From: Mesorhizobium sp. L-8-3
Lineage (GTDB): Bacteria > Pseudomonadota > Alphaproteobacteria > Rhizobiales > Rhizobiaceae
Reading direction: 5' to 3'
Assembly: GCF_016756615.1 (NCBI RefSeq)
Contig: NZ_AP023262.1
Location: 4,899,501 to 4,963,500, forward strand
DNA length: 64,000 nt
In this document: positions 36,147-49,089 of the stretch, one piece after another
How positions within the stretch are numbered: the first letter of the stretch is position 1
Layout: each line of letters opens with the position of its first letter
Notes under the pieces: model-generated
What the model was told of the DNA's origin: nothing
Database searches by the model: none
Seen by the model: the letters and a program-made list of their open reading frames with translations, nothing else
Translations under genes and position numbers: made by a program

Positions 36147-37394
36147 ATGATGTCCATCGAAGCATTGCGGGTGCGCCATGTGGCTGCGTCCCCGGAGGGA
36201 CGGAGGCACGATCTCGACTGGCTCCGGGTCCTGGCTTTCGGCATGCTGATCTTCTACCATGTGGGCATGTTCTACGTGACCTGGGATTGGCACGTTAAGA
36301 GCCCCAGCGCGTCGAGCTTTTTCGAACCGGCCATGCTGCTCGTCAATCCCTGGCGCCTGGCATTGCTGTTCTTCATCTCCGGCGTGGCAATTCGCTTCGC
36401 GACGGACAAGGTGCCGCTCCGGCGGTTCCTGCCGAAGCGCGTCCTGCGGCTCTTCATCCCGATCGTCTTCGGCATGCTTATCGTGGTGATGCCGCAGGCC
36501 TATGTCGAGATGCGCTTCAAGGGTGAAACCGAGGTCGGCCTGTGGCGTTTCTTCATCGACTACGCCACATTCCGGCAGGACTTCTCGATCATCACCCCGA
36601 CCTGGAATCATCTCTGGTATGTCGTCTATATCCTCGTCTATACGCTGCTGCTCGCACCATTCCTGACAGTGCTGCGGCGCCTTTCCGGCCGACCGGCCGG
36701 GGCGCTGCTGTCGTGGATCGGGGCGCGGCCGCGACTCTATCCCTTGGTGCTGCCGGCCTTGCCTTTCCTCGTCTATCGGCTGGTACTCGACCCCTATTTC
36801 CCCACGACCCATGCCCTGGCCGACGACTGGGCGAACCATGCGCACAATCTGACGATCCTGCTCTACGGCTTTGTGGTGGCAAAGAATCAGGTCTTCTGGC
36901 GCCTCGTCGACAAGACCTTCGCGACCGCGGTCGTGCTTGCGGTGTCGCTCGGCATGCTGTCGCTGGCAGTGAGGCTTGGCTGGACAGGCGTTCCGCCTGA
37001 CGAGATGCTGCAGACGGCCGTTCGAATCGGTCGTATTTTCTACGCTTGGGCTGTCATCGTCGCGTTGCTGGGCCTCTCACAGCGGTGGCTCGATCGGCCG
37101 GGCACGGCGCTTCGTTATCTGACGGATGCGGTGTTTCCATACTACATCCTGCATCAGACCATCATCGTCGTCCTTGGCTATTGGCTGATCCCCTACCGTC
37201 TTCCCGCTCTTGAGGAGGCGGCAATCATCATCGGCGCGACCCTGTCTGGCTGCGTTCTGGGCTACGAGGTCATTCGCCGCGTGCTGGTGCTTCGGCCGTT
37301 GTTCGGATTGCCGTGGCGCCGGAACTCGGATCGCAACGGTGTAGCCATCGAAGGCGGACTTGCGCCTGCGGGACTGCGCAGCCCGTCGTGCTGA
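36147..37394 (+). CDS. acyltransferase 3 family membrane protein, OpgC-like
   Basis: A 415-residue integral membrane acyltransferase with about ten hydrophobic segments. The family signature is at the start: RRHDLDWLRVLAFGMLIFYH, with the Arg and His about ten residues apart. ATG 36147 is chosen after GAAAGGCG; a second ATG follows at once and an upstream in-frame ATG at 36084 has no support. OpgC relatives add succinyl groups to periplasmic glucans, others acetylate surface polysaccharides; the substrate here cannot be told. The last 30 residues are polar. Confidence 0.85.
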   Translation: MMSIEALRVRHVAASPEGRRHDLDWLRVLAFGMLIFYHVGMFYVTWDWHVKSPSASSFFEPAMLLVNPWRLALLFFISGVAIRFATDKVPLRRFLPKRVLRLFIPIVFGMLIVVMPQAYVEMRFKGETEVGLWRFFIDYATFRQDFSIITPTWNHLWYVVYILVYTLLLAPFLTVLRRLSGRPAGALLSWIGARPRLYPLVLPALPFLVYRLVLDPYFPTTHALADDWANHAHNLTILLYGFVVAKNQVFWRLVDKTFATAVVLAVSLGMLSLAVRLGWTGVPPDEMLQTAVRIGRIFYAWAVIVALLGLSQRWLDRPGTALRYLTDAVFPYYILHQTIIVVLGYWLIPYRLPALEEAAIIIGATLSGCVLGYEVIRRVLVLRPLFGLPWRRNSDRNGVAIEGGLAPAGLRSPSC

Positions 37395-37523
37395 TGCGTC
37401 AACCGTCGCGCGGCTCGGAGTGGTCCCGAGGCTGCTTGTTCCAGGCAGGGCTGCCTCCGCACGGAGCCGGTCCCACCTCGTATTTGACAGAGCGGCCCGG
37501 TGGACTGGGCGCCGACGGCCCGC

Positions 37524-37805
37524 TCAGTTCTTCTCGTCGAAAGTGACGATCGAAACCTCGCCTTCGAGTGCACCCTGATAGGCCGAGAGATGCGGCTCCT
37601 CGTCGGGAATGCCGTCCATATCGCCGATCTGGTCCAACTCGGCCTCGGCATAGCCTTCGCGCGACAGAGCGTCGAGCGCCATGCGGACGGCGGAATCGTC
37701 GTCAGGCGCGACGAGCATCACATGCACGCCCTCGGGCCTGCTGCCCTTCCGCTTCCAGATTCGGCCCGTGATGATCGTCACGGAGCTTGCTTCGTTGTCG
37801 TTCAT
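37524..37805 (-). CDS. conserved-looking small protein, function unknown
   Basis: A 93-residue soluble protein: MNDNEASSVTIITGRIWKRKG, then GVHVMLVAPDDDSAVRMALDALSREGYAEAELDQIGDM and an acidic end EGEVSIVTFDEKN. ATG 37805 follows GGAGGAATCACCGAC; the longer open frame to 38099 overlaps the str promoter area. The alternating strand-helix pattern suggests a small alpha/beta fold. It is divergent from rpsL. I do not recognise the family. Confidence 0.7.
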   Translation of the reverse strand: MNDNEASSVTIITGRIWKRKGSRPEGVHVMLVAPDDDSAVRMALDALSREGYAEAELDQIGDMDGIPDEEPHLSAYQGALEGEVSIVTFDEKN

Positions 37806-38285
37806 GTCGGTGATTCCTCCGCAAAGGTCCGCCGTCGAGGAGATTCGTGGCCTCGTCCCAGCCTTTTCGCACGAACGGGCCGGACGAGACAGCTTTGAGC
37901 GTGACATAATATGTTTTGCGCCAATGGTGCGGCGCAACAATATTGCGCGTGCCTGCTGCATGGCTGCCGGGCCGCTATTTCGGCCCGATATTTGGGGCTC
38001 CGGGGTTGACGGGCCGAGATGTTGCGAGTATGACCCGCCGCGTCTGAGCCGATGTGAGGCTTTCCCTTCCAGGGCGTCGCGCCTAGGAGTTTGCCTCAAA
38101 CAGGGTTCGTTTTACGAGCGAAAAGACATTTCCGGCGTGCATGAAGCGGCTTCCGCTTCCTCTGCGATTTGTTCGGGCAAGACCGCGAAGGAGCGGTTTC
38201 GGCCCGAATTTGCGTATGGAAAGACCGCTTGAAACGGCCCGAAGCGGGCTTGCGACACGAGATTGAGAGACAAGAGGAAGGTTTA
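37806..38285. other. upstream region of the str operon
   Basis: 480 bp without a credible gene. It holds a good promoter for rpsL at 38006-38034 (listed separately), an inverted repeat GCGCAA-N5-TTGCGC at 37932-37948, and an AT-rich patch ACATAATATGTTTTG at 37905-37919 that might serve the divergent small gene. The 250-base leader after the promoter shows no known riboregulator. Confidence 0.45.
38006..38034 (+). promoter_or_regulatory. candidate promoter of the rpsL-rpsG-fusA-tuf operon
   Basis: TTGACG at 38006-38011, a 17-bp spacer, and TATGAC at 38029-38034 on the correct strand. It is the best sigma-70-like match in the upstream region and lies about 250 bp before rpsL. Confidence 0.6.
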
Positions 38286-38657
<372 letters not shown>

Positions 38658-38721
38658 GGGTTTCCCGGCTTCGGCGCTTTTTTGTTCTGCGCCAGGCCGT
38701 CGATAGCGAGAGACGAGAAAT

Positions 38722-39192
38722 ATGTCCCGACGTCACAGTGCAGACAAGCGCGAGATCAACCCGGATCCGAAGTTCGGCGATCTGGTTGTCACCAAGTTCA
38801 TGAATGCCGTCATGTATGACGGCAAGAAGTCGGTCGCCGAGACGATCGTCTACGGCGCGCTCGACCAGGTCCAGGCCAAGACCAAGCAGGAGCCCGTCGC
38901 GGTTTTCCATCAGGCGCTCGACAATGTCGCGCCGCACGTGGAAGTGCGCTCCCGCCGCGTCGGCGGCGCGACCTATCAGGTCCCCGTCGATGTCCGTCCG
39001 GAGCGTCGCCAAGCCTTGGCCATACGCTGGCTGATCGCCGCTGCTCGCAATCGCAACGAGTCGACCATGGTCGATCGTCTGTCGGGCGAACTGCTGGATG
39101 CGGCCAACAACCGCGGCACGGCCGTCAAGAAACGCGAAGACACCCACAAGATGGCGGAAGCCAACCGCGCTTTCGCGCACTACCGCTGGTAA
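38722..39192 (+). CDS. rpsG: 30S ribosomal protein S7
   Basis: 156 residues, the usual length. The start MSRRHSADKREINPDPKFGD and the signature MNAVMYDGKKSVAETIVYGAL are standard; the C-terminal end AFAHYRW contacts the E site. It nucleates the 30S head and may repress the str operon as in enteric bacteria. Confidence 0.98.
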   Translation: MSRRHSADKREINPDPKFGDLVVTKFMNAVMYDGKKSVAETIVYGALDQVQAKTKQEPVAVFHQALDNVAPHVEVRSRRVGGATYQVPVDVRPERRQALAIRWLIAAARNRNESTMVDRLSGELLDAANNRGTAVKKREDTHKMAEANRAFAHYRW

Positions 39193-39222
39193 GCGCGAAC
39201 GAACGACTGAGAGGCACCTCCC

Positions 39223-41313
<2,091 letters not shown>

Positions 41314-41377
41314 ATCGACGGATTGCGCAGAACCTTAATTCAACGCCCTAACGGGCTGACAGGAATGGAGAACTCAC

Positions 41378-42553
<1,176 letters not shown>

Positions 42554-42623
42554 TCGGAAAAATAAGAACGATCTGACGCGGGCGCGGCAAGGCCCGCGCC
42601 GCGGCAGAACAAGGAATAGACGC

Positions 42624-42932
42624 ATGAACGGACAGAATATCCGCATTCGCCTCAAAGCGTTCGACCACCGGGTGCTCGACGCCTCGACGCGCGAAATCGT
42701 GTCGACCGCCAAGCGCACGGGCGCCAACGTCCGCGGGCCCATTCCGCTGCCGACGCGGATCGAGAAGTTCACGGTCAACCGTTCGCCGCACATCGACAAG
42801 AAGAGCCGCGAACAGTTCGAAATGCGCACGCATAAGCGCCTGCTCGACATCGTTGATCCGACCCCGCAGACCGTCGACGCTCTGATGAAGCTCGACCTCG
42901 CTGCCGGCGTCGACGTCGAGATCAAGCTCTAA
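42624..42932 (+). CDS. rpsJ: 30S ribosomal protein S10
   Basis: 102 residues, first gene of the S10 operon. MNGQNIRIRLKAFDHRVLD and the loop GPIPLPTRIEKFTVNRSPH are standard; S10 also serves as NusE in antitermination. The 70-bp gap from tuf includes a GC-rich inverted repeat (GGCGCGG.. at about 42581-42602). Confidence 0.98.
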   Translation: MNGQNIRIRLKAFDHRVLDASTREIVSTAKRTGANVRGPIPLPTRIEKFTVNRSPHIDKKSREQFEMRTHKRLLDIVDPTPQTVDALMKLDLAAGVDVEIKL

Positions 42933-42952
42933 GGCGCGGGAAGGATGAACCC

Positions 42953-43666
42953 ATGCGTTCAGGTGTAATCGCACAGAAAATCGGGATGACGCGCGTCTAC
43001 AACGACGCTGGCGAACACATCCCGGTCACCGTTCTCCGCATGGAGAACTGCCAGGTCGTGGCGCAGCGCACGCAGGAGAAGAACGGCTATACGGCCGTGC
43101 AGCTCGGCGTCGGCCTCGCCAAGGTGAAGAACACGTCGAAGGCGATGCGCGGCCACTTCGCGACCGCCTCCGTCGAGCCCAAGGCGAAGCTCGCCGAGTT
43201 CCGCGTCTCCCCCGACAACCTCCTCGATGTCGGCGCCGAGATCACGGTGGACCACTTCGTGCCAGGCCAGAAGGTCGACGTCACCGGTTCCTCGACCGGC
43301 AAGGGTTTTCAGGGCGTCATGAAGCGCCACAATTTCGGCGGCGGTCGCGCCACGCACGGCAACTCGCTGTCGCACCGCGTGCACGGCTCGACCGGCCAGC
43401 GCCAGGACCCCGGCAAGGTGTTCAAGGGCAAGAAGATGGCCGGCCACATGGGGAGCACCCGCGTGACCACGCAGAACGTCGAGGTCGTGTCGACCGACAC
43501 CGATCGCGGTCTGATCCTCATCCGCGGCGCGGTGCCGGGCACGAAGGGCGCATGGATCCTCGTCCGTGACGCGGTCAAGGCAGCGCTTCCGGCGAATGCG
43601 CCGAAGCCGGCCGCCATCCGCGCCTCACAGAAGAGCGAAGCTCCGGCCAAGGAAGGGGCGGAATAA
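42953..43666 (+). CDS. rplC: 50S ribosomal protein L3
   Basis: 237 residues. Signature FQGVMKRHNFGGGRATHGNSLSHR lies at about 122-145, identified by its ends FQGVMKRH and SLSHR. The C-terminal extension after about 215 (AIRASQKSEAPAKEGAE) is typical of rhizobial L3. Its stop TAA shares one base with the rplD start (43666). Confidence 0.98.
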   Translation: MRSGVIAQKIGMTRVYNDAGEHIPVTVLRMENCQVVAQRTQEKNGYTAVQLGVGLAKVKNTSKAMRGHFATASVEPKAKLAEFRVSPDNLLDVGAEITVDHFVPGQKVDVTGSSTGKGFQGVMKRHNFGGGRATHGNSLSHRVHGSTGQRQDPGKVFKGKKMAGHMGSTRVTTQNVEVVSTDTDRGLILIRGAVPGTKGAWILVRDAVKAALPANAPKPAAIRASQKSEAPAKEGAE

Positions 43667-44286
43667 TGGACGTCAAGATCACCACGCTCGGCGGCAAGGA
43701 AGCCGGCCAAGTGAAGCTCTCGGAAGAGATCTTCGGTCTGGAGCCGCGCGAAGACATCCTGCAGCGCGTCGTGCGCTGGCAGCTCGCCAAGAAGCAGCAG
43801 GGCACCCACCAGGCGAAGGGCCGCGCGGACATCGCGCGCACCGGCGCCAAGATGTACAAGCAGAAGGGAACGGGCCGCGCCCGTCACTCTTCGGCGCGCG
43901 CTCCGCAGTTCCGCGGCGGCGGCAAGGCTCACGGCCCGGTTGCCCGCAGCCACGAGCACGACCTGCCAAAGAAGGTCCGCGCTCTCGGCCTCAAGCACGC
44001 GCTTTCGGCCAAGGCAAAGTCGTCGAGCCTCATCATCGTCGATGAACTGACGCTCGCCGAGGCCAAGACCAAAGCGCTGGTCGCCAATTTCGCGACGCTC
44101 GGCCTGACCAACGCTCTGGTCATCGGCGGTGCGGAACTCGACCGCAACTTCAAGCTGGCGGCGACCAACATCCCCAACATCGACGTGCTGCCGATCCAGG
44201 GCATCAACGTCTACGACATTCTGCGCCGCGGCACGCTGGTCCTCTCGAAGGCCGCCGTCGAGGCACTCGAGGAGCGCTTCAAATGA
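43666..44286 (+). CDS. rplD: 50S ribosomal protein L4
   Basis: 206 residues. The exit-tunnel loop is present as KMYKQKGTGRARHSSARAPQ. In enteric bacteria L4 represses the S10 operon; no matching leader is seen here. Start overlaps rplC by 1 base, end overlaps rplW by 4 (ATGA). Confidence 0.98.
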   Translation: MDVKITTLGGKEAGQVKLSEEIFGLEPREDILQRVVRWQLAKKQQGTHQAKGRADIARTGAKMYKQKGTGRARHSSARAPQFRGGGKAHGPVARSHEHDLPKKVRALGLKHALSAKAKSSSLIIVDELTLAEAKTKALVANFATLGLTNALVIGGAELDRNFKLAATNIPNIDVLPIQGINVYDILRRGTLVLSKAAVEALEERFK

Positions 44287-44576
44287 CGGACCTTCGACAC
44301 TACGACGTGATCGTCAGCCCGGCCATCACTGAGAAGTCGACCATGGCTTCCGAGCATAACCAGGTCGTCTTCAACGTCGCCAAGAAGGCGTCGAAGCCGG
44401 AGATCAAGGCTGCTGTCGAGGCGCTGTTCGGCGTCAAGGTGACGGCCGTCAACACGCTCGTCCGCAAGGGCAAGGTGAAGCGCTTCCGTGGCACCGTCGG
44501 TCAGCAGAGCGACGTGAAGAAGGCGGTTGTGACACTGGCCGACGGCCAGTCGATCGACGTCGCCACGGGCCTCTGA
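44283..44576 (+). CDS. rplW: 50S ribosomal protein L23
   Basis: 97 residues; MTDLRHYDVIVSPAITEKS and FGVKVTAVNTLVRKGKVKRF are the family features. L23 lies at the tunnel exit where SRP and trigger factor dock. The 4-base overlap with rplD points to coupled translation. Confidence 0.98.
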   Translation: MTDLRHYDVIVSPAITEKSTMASEHNQVVFNVAKKASKPEIKAAVEALFGVKVTAVNTLVRKGKVKRFRGTVGQQSDVKKAVVTLADGQSIDVATGL

Positions 44577-44598
44577 TCTAAGGGGCGAGGATAGAACC

Positions 44599-45432
44599 AT
44601 GGCACTCAAGAAATTCAAGCCGGTCACCCCGAGCACCCGCCAGCTGGTCATCGTCGACCGCTCGGGCCTCTACAAGGGCAAGCCGGTCAAGGGCCTGACC
44701 GAGGGTCTCACCTCGTCGGGCGGCCGCAACAACTACGGTCGCGTCACCGCCCGTTTCCAGGGCGGCGGTCACAAGCGCGCCTATCGCATCGTGGACTTCA
44801 AGCGCCGCAAGCTCGACGTGGTCGCGACGGTTGAACGCCTTGAATACGATCCGAACCGGACCGCCTTCATTGCGTTGATCAAATACGCCGACGGCGAGCT
44901 GAGCTACATCCTGGCCCCGCAGCGTCTGGCTGCCGGCGATCAGGTGGTGGCCGGCGAGACCGTCGACGTGAAGCCGGGCAACGCTATGCCGCTCGCTTCC
45001 ATGCCGGTCGGCACGATCATCCACAACATCGAGCTGAAGCCGGGCAAGGGCGGCCAGATCGCCCGCTCCGCCGGCGCCTATGCCCAGCTCGTCGGTCGTG
45101 ACCAGGGCATGGCGATCCTGCGACTCAACTCGGGCGAGCAGCGCGTCGTGCACGGCTCGTGCTTTGCCACCGTCGGTGCCGTGTCCAATCCGGACCACGG
45201 CAACATCAATGACGGCAAGGCCGGCCGCAGCCGGTGGCGTGGCAAGCGTCCGCACAATCGCGGCGTCACCATGAACCCGGTCGACCATCCGCACGGCGGC
45301 GGTGAAGGCCGCACTTCGGGCGGCCGCCACCCGGTCACGCCGTGGGGCAAGCCAACCAAGGGCAAGAAGACGCGGTCCAACAAGGCGACCGACAAGTTCA
45401 TCCTGCGCTCGCGCCACCAGCGCAAGAGCTAA
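44599..45432 (+). CDS. rplB: 50S ribosomal protein L2
   Basis: 277 residues. The peptidyl-transferase-proximal signature is MNPVDHPHGGGEGR, with the conserved His near the C-terminus. Preceded by GGGGCGAGGA and ATG 44599. 16 bp before rpsS. Confidence 0.98.
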   Translation: MALKKFKPVTPSTRQLVIVDRSGLYKGKPVKGLTEGLTSSGGRNNYGRVTARFQGGGHKRAYRIVDFKRRKLDVVATVERLEYDPNRTAFIALIKYADGELSYILAPQRLAAGDQVVAGETVDVKPGNAMPLASMPVGTIIHNIELKPGKGGQIARSAGAYAQLVGRDQGMAILRLNSGEQRVVHGSCFATVGAVSNPDHGNINDGKAGRSRWRGKRPHNRGVTMNPVDHPHGGGEGRTSGGRHPVTPWGKPTKGKKTRSNKATDKFILRSRHQRKS

Positions 45433-45448
45433 GAAGAGGTAACGCCAA

Positions 45449-45727
45449 GTGACTCGTTCAGTTTGGAAAGGCCCCTTTGTCGACGGCTACCTTCTGAAGA
45501 AGGCAGACAAGGTTCGGGAAGGCGGCCGCAATGAGGTGATCAAGATGTGGAGCCGCCGCTCCACCATCCTGCCGCAGTTCGTCGGCCTCACCTTCGGTGT
45601 CTACAACGGCCAGAAGCACGTTCCCGTCTCGGTGAACGAGGACATGGTCGGTCATAAGTTCGGTGAATTCGCTCCCACCCGCACCTATTTCGGCCACGGG
45701 GCGGACAAGAAGGCGAAGAGGAAGTAA
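45449..45727 (+). CDS. rpsS: 30S ribosomal protein S19 (GTG start)
   Basis: 92 residues starting with GTG (MTRSVWKGPFVDGYLL), with AGAGGT upstream at 45435-45440. Signature KFGEFAPTRTYFGHG is at the C-terminus. S19 sits in the 30S head. 2 bp before rplV. Confidence 0.97.
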   Translation: MTRSVWKGPFVDGYLLKKADKVREGGRNEVIKMWSRRSTILPQFVGLTFGVYNGQKHVPVSVNEDMVGHKFGEFAPTRTYFGHGADKKAKRK

Positions 45728-45729
45728 CG

Positions 45730-46119
45730 ATGGGCAAGGCCAAAGCTCCGCGCAGGCTTGCTGACAACGAGGCACGTGCCGTCCTGCGCACGGTTCGCGT
45801 CAGCCCGCAGAAGCTGAACCTGGTTGCCGCGCTGATCCGCGGCAAGAAGGTCGCGACCGCGCTCGCCGATCTGGAATTCTCGCGCAAGCGGATCGCTGGA
45901 ACGGTCAGGAAGACGCTGGAATCGGCGATCGCCAACGCAGAAAACAACCATGACCTGGATGTCGATGCGTTGGTCGTGGCCGAGGCTTACGTCGGCAAGT
46001 CGATCGTCATGAAGCGGTTCCATGCGCGTGGCCGTGGCCGCGCCAGCCGCATCGAGAAGCCGTTCTCGAATCTGACGATCGTCGTCCGCGAAGTCGAAGA
46101 GAAAGGGGAGGCCGCCTGA
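45730..46119 (+). CDS. rplV: 50S ribosomal protein L22
   Basis: 129 residues. RTVRVSPQKLNLVAALIRG and the tunnel hairpin KRFHARGRGRASRIEKPFSN are visible. Stop TGA overlaps the rpsC ATG by one base (46119). Confidence 0.98.
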   Translation: MGKAKAPRRLADNEARAVLRTVRVSPQKLNLVAALIRGKKVATALADLEFSRKRIAGTVRKTLESAIANAENNHDLDVDALVVAEAYVGKSIVMKRFHARGRGRASRIEKPFSNLTIVVREVEEKGEAA

Positions 46120-46841
46120 TGGGCCAGAAAATCAATCCGATTGGCCTCCGCCTCGGCATCAACCGCACCTGGGATTCGCGCTGGTACGCGAATACCGGCG
46201 AATACGGCAAGCTGCTGCACGAAGACATCAAGATCCGCGAGTACCTGAAGAAGGAACTCAAGCAGGCCGCGATCTCCAAGGTCGTGATCGAGCGTCCGCA
46301 CAAGAAGTGCCGGGTGACGATCCACGCCGCGCGTCCGGGTCTGATCATCGGCAAGAAGGGCGCCGACATCGAGAAGCTGCGCAAGAAGCTGACCGAGATG
46401 ACGCAGTCCGAGACGCACCTCAACATCGTCGAGGTGCGCAAGCCGGAGATCGACGCGACTCTGATCGCGCAGTCGATCGCCCAGCAGCTCGAGCGCCGCA
46501 TCGCCTTCCGTCGCGCCATGAAGCGCGCCGTGCAGTCGGCCATGCGTCTCGGCGCCGAGGGCATCCGCATCAACTGCTCGGGCCGTCTCGGGGGCGCCGA
46601 AATCGCGCGTATGGAATGGTACCGCGAAGGCCGCGTGCCGCTGCACACGCTGCGCGCTGACGTTGACTACGGCACGGCCGAGGCACAGACCGCCTACGGC
46701 ATCTGCGGCGTGAAGGTGTGGGTGTTCAAGGGCGAGATCCTCGAGCATGACCCGATGGCTTCGGAGCGCCGCGCGGCCGAGGGCGATCACAGCCACGCCG
46801 GTGAGCGCAGCGAACGCAGCCGCCGCCGCGAAAACGCCTGA
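46119..46841 (+). CDS. rpsC: 30S ribosomal protein S3
   Basis: 240 residues. The KH domain has RPGLIIGKKGADIEKLRKKL and the C-terminal domain starts GAEGIRINCSGRLGGAEIAR. The last 25 residues are charged (GDHSHAGERSERSRRRENA), as usual in this group. 1-base overlap with rplV. Confidence 0.98.
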   Translation: MGQKINPIGLRLGINRTWDSRWYANTGEYGKLLHEDIKIREYLKKELKQAAISKVVIERPHKKCRVTIHAARPGLIIGKKGADIEKLRKKLTEMTQSETHLNIVEVRKPEIDATLIAQSIAQQLERRIAFRRAMKRAVQSAMRLGAEGIRINCSGRLGGAEIARMEWYREGRVPLHTLRADVDYGTAEAQTAYGICGVKVWVFKGEILEHDPMASERRAAEGDHSHAGERSERSRRRENA

Positions 46842-46869
46842 GCGGCAATAGGAATTCGGAGTTAGCAAG

Positions 46870-47283
46870 ATGCTGCAGCCAAAGCGCACAAAGTTCCGCA
46901 AGCAGTTCAAGGGACGCATCCATGGCGCCGCCAAGGGCGGCACCAACCTGGATTTCGGCGGCTTCGGGCTGAAGGCGATGGAACCCAACCGCGTCACCGC
47001 GCGCGAGATCGAGGCGGCCCGCCGCGCGATCACCCGCGAGATGAAGCGCCAGGGCCGTGTCTGGATCCGCGTGTTCCCGGACGTGCCCGTCACCTCGAAA
47101 CCCACCGAAGTCCGCATGGGCAAGGGCAAGGGCGCGGTCGACTACTGGGCCTGCCGGGTGAAGCCGGGCCGGGTCATGTTCGAGATCGACGGCGTTCCGG
47201 AAGAGACGGCACGCGAAGCCCTGCGCCTCGGCGCGGCCAAGCTCTCCGTCAAGACGCGCTTCATCCAGCGCATCGCAGAGTAA
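46870..47283 (+). CDS. rplP: 50S ribosomal protein L16
   Basis: 137 residues. MLQPKRTKFRKQFKGRIHG and GKGKGAVDYWACRVKPGR are the signatures. L16 lies near the A-site tRNA. 28 bp after rpsC and 13 bp before rpmC. Confidence 0.98.
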   Translation: MLQPKRTKFRKQFKGRIHGAAKGGTNLDFGGFGLKAMEPNRVTAREIEAARRAITREMKRQGRVWIRVFPDVPVTSKPTEVRMGKGKGAVDYWACRVKPGRVMFEIDGVPEETAREALRLGAAKLSVKTRFIQRIAE

Positions 47284-47296
47284 GGAAGGGCTGATC

Positions 47297-47497
47297 ATGA
47301 AGGCTTCTGACATCAGGGCGAAGACCCCAGACGAGCTGAACGACGAACTCGCCAGCCTCAAGAAGGAGCAGTTCAACCTGCGCTTCCAGAAGGCGACCGG
47401 CCAGCTCGAGAAGACAGCACGCGTGAAGCAGGTCCGTCGGGACATCGCGCGCATCAAGACCATCGCGGCCGAAAAGTCGGCCGGCAAGAAGGCTTAA
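47297..47497 (+). CDS. rpmC: 50S ribosomal protein L29
   Basis: 66 residues, two-helix protein: MKASDIRAKTPDELNDELAS and VKQVRRDIARIKTIAAEK. AAGGAAGGGC precedes ATG 47297. Its place between rplP and rpsQ is canonical. Confidence 0.97.
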   Translation: MKASDIRAKTPDELNDELASLKKEQFNLRFQKATGQLEKTARVKQVRRDIARIKTIAAEKSAGKKA

Positions 47498-47508
47498 GGG
47501 ACAAGACC

Positions 47509-47751
<243 letters not shown>

Positions 47752-47814
47752 CGAAATTTCGGATAAGCCGGGGAGGGCGATGGCCACTCCCCATGAAGAA
47801 GAAGGCGGCCAGTC

Positions 47815-48183
47815 ATGATTCAGATGCAAACAAACCTCGACGTCGCGGATAATTCCGGCGCGCGTCGTGTCATGTGCATCAAGGTGCTCGGCGGCTCGAA
47901 GCGGAAGTACGCCTCAGTCGGCGACATCATCGTCGTGTCGATCAAGGAAGCGATCCCGCGCGGCCGCGTGAAGAAGGGTGACGTGATGAAGGCGGTCGTG
48001 GTTCGCACGGCCAAGGACATCCGCCGGCCCGACGGCAGCGTGATCCGTTTCGACAAGAACGCGGCCGTGCTCGTCGACAACAAGAAAGAGCCGATCGGCA
48101 CCCGCATCTTCGGGCCGGTTCCGCGCGAGCTTCGCGCCAAGAACCACATGAAGATCATCTCGCTCGCGCCCGAAGTGCTGTAA
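47815..48183 (+). CDS. rplN: 50S ribosomal protein L14
   Basis: 122 residues. MIQMQTNLDVADNSGARRVM and RVKKGDVMKAVVVRTAK are conserved. First gene of the spc group; 11 bp before rplX. Confidence 0.98.
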   Translation: MIQMQTNLDVADNSGARRVMCIKVLGGSKRKYASVGDIIVVSIKEAIPRGRVKKGDVMKAVVVRTAKDIRRPDGSVIRFDKNAAVLVDNKKEPIGTRIFGPVPRELRAKNHMKIISLAPEVL

Positions 48184-48194
48184 GGAGCCGGAAA

Positions 48195-48509
48195 ATGCAG
48201 AAGATTCGCAAAGGCGACAAGGTCGTCGTTCTGGCCGGCAAGGACAAGGGCCGCACCGGCGAGGTGCTGCGCGTCCTCCCCAAGGAGGACAAGGCGGTCG
48301 TTCGCGGCGTCAACCAGGTTCACCGCCATCAGAGGCAGACCCAGTCCCAAGAGGGCGGGATCATCACGAAGGAAGCGCCGATCCACCTGTCGAACATCGC
48401 GCTGGTGGACCCCAAGGACGGCAAGCCGACCCGCGTCGGCTTCAAGGTCCAGCAGGACGGCACCAAGGTTCGAGTCGCGAAGCGCTCGGGAGAAGTCATC
48501 AATGGCTAA
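48195..48509 (+). CDS. rplX: 50S ribosomal protein L24
   Basis: 104 residues with the KOW motif KIRKGDKVVVLAGKDKGRTG near the start and EAPIHLSNIALVDP in the middle. Its 3' end overlaps rplE by 8 bases (48502-48509). Confidence 0.98.
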   Translation: MQKIRKGDKVVVLAGKDKGRTGEVLRVLPKEDKAVVRGVNQVHRHQRQTQSQEGGIITKEAPIHLSNIALVDPKDGKPTRVGFKVQQDGTKVRVAKRSGEVING

Positions 48510-49062
48510 GGCAGCAACCTACGAACCGCGCCTGAAGAAGGTCTACAACGAGACCATCCGCAAGGCGCTCCGCGAGCAGTTCAACTACGACAACGAGATG
48601 CAGATCCCCCGCATCGACAAGATCGTGCTGAACATGGGCGTCGGCGAGGCGACGGCCGATTCGAAGAAGCCTTCGGTCGCCGCCGAGGATCTCGCGCTGA
48701 TCGCCGGCCAGAAGGCCGTCGTGACCCGCGCGCGCAACTCGATCGCCGGCTTCAAGGTCCGCGAGAACATGCCGATCGGCGCCAAGGTGACGCTTCGCAA
48801 GGAGCGCATGTACGAGTTCCTGGACCGCCTGGTGAATATCGCGCTGCCGCGCGTGCGCGACTTCCGCGGCCTGAACCCAAAGAGCTTCGATGGCCGTGGC
48901 AACTACGCCATGGGCATCAAGGAGCACATCGTGTTCCCCGAGATCAACTACGACAAGGTCGACCAGATCTGGGGAATGGACATCATCGTTTGTACGACTG
49001 CCAAGACGGACGACGAGGCCCGGGCGCTGCTCAAGGCCTTCAATTTCCCCTTCCGGCAGTAA
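48502..49062 (+). CDS. rplE: 50S ribosomal protein L5
   Basis: 186 residues. QIPRIDKIVLNMGVGEA and GAKVTLRKERMYEFLDRL are the L5 features; it binds 5S rRNA. ATG 48502 lies inside rplX, so translation is probably coupled. Confidence 0.98.
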   Translation: MAKAATYEPRLKKVYNETIRKALREQFNYDNEMQIPRIDKIVLNMGVGEATADSKKPSVAAEDLALIAGQKAVVTRARNSIAGFKVRENMPIGAKVTLRKERMYEFLDRLVNIALPRVRDFRGLNPKSFDGRGNYAMGIKEHIVFPEINYDKVDQIWGMDIIVCTTAKTDDEARALLKAFNFPFRQ

Positions 49063-49089
49063 CGGCAGCGAGAAAAGGAAGAATCTGAA

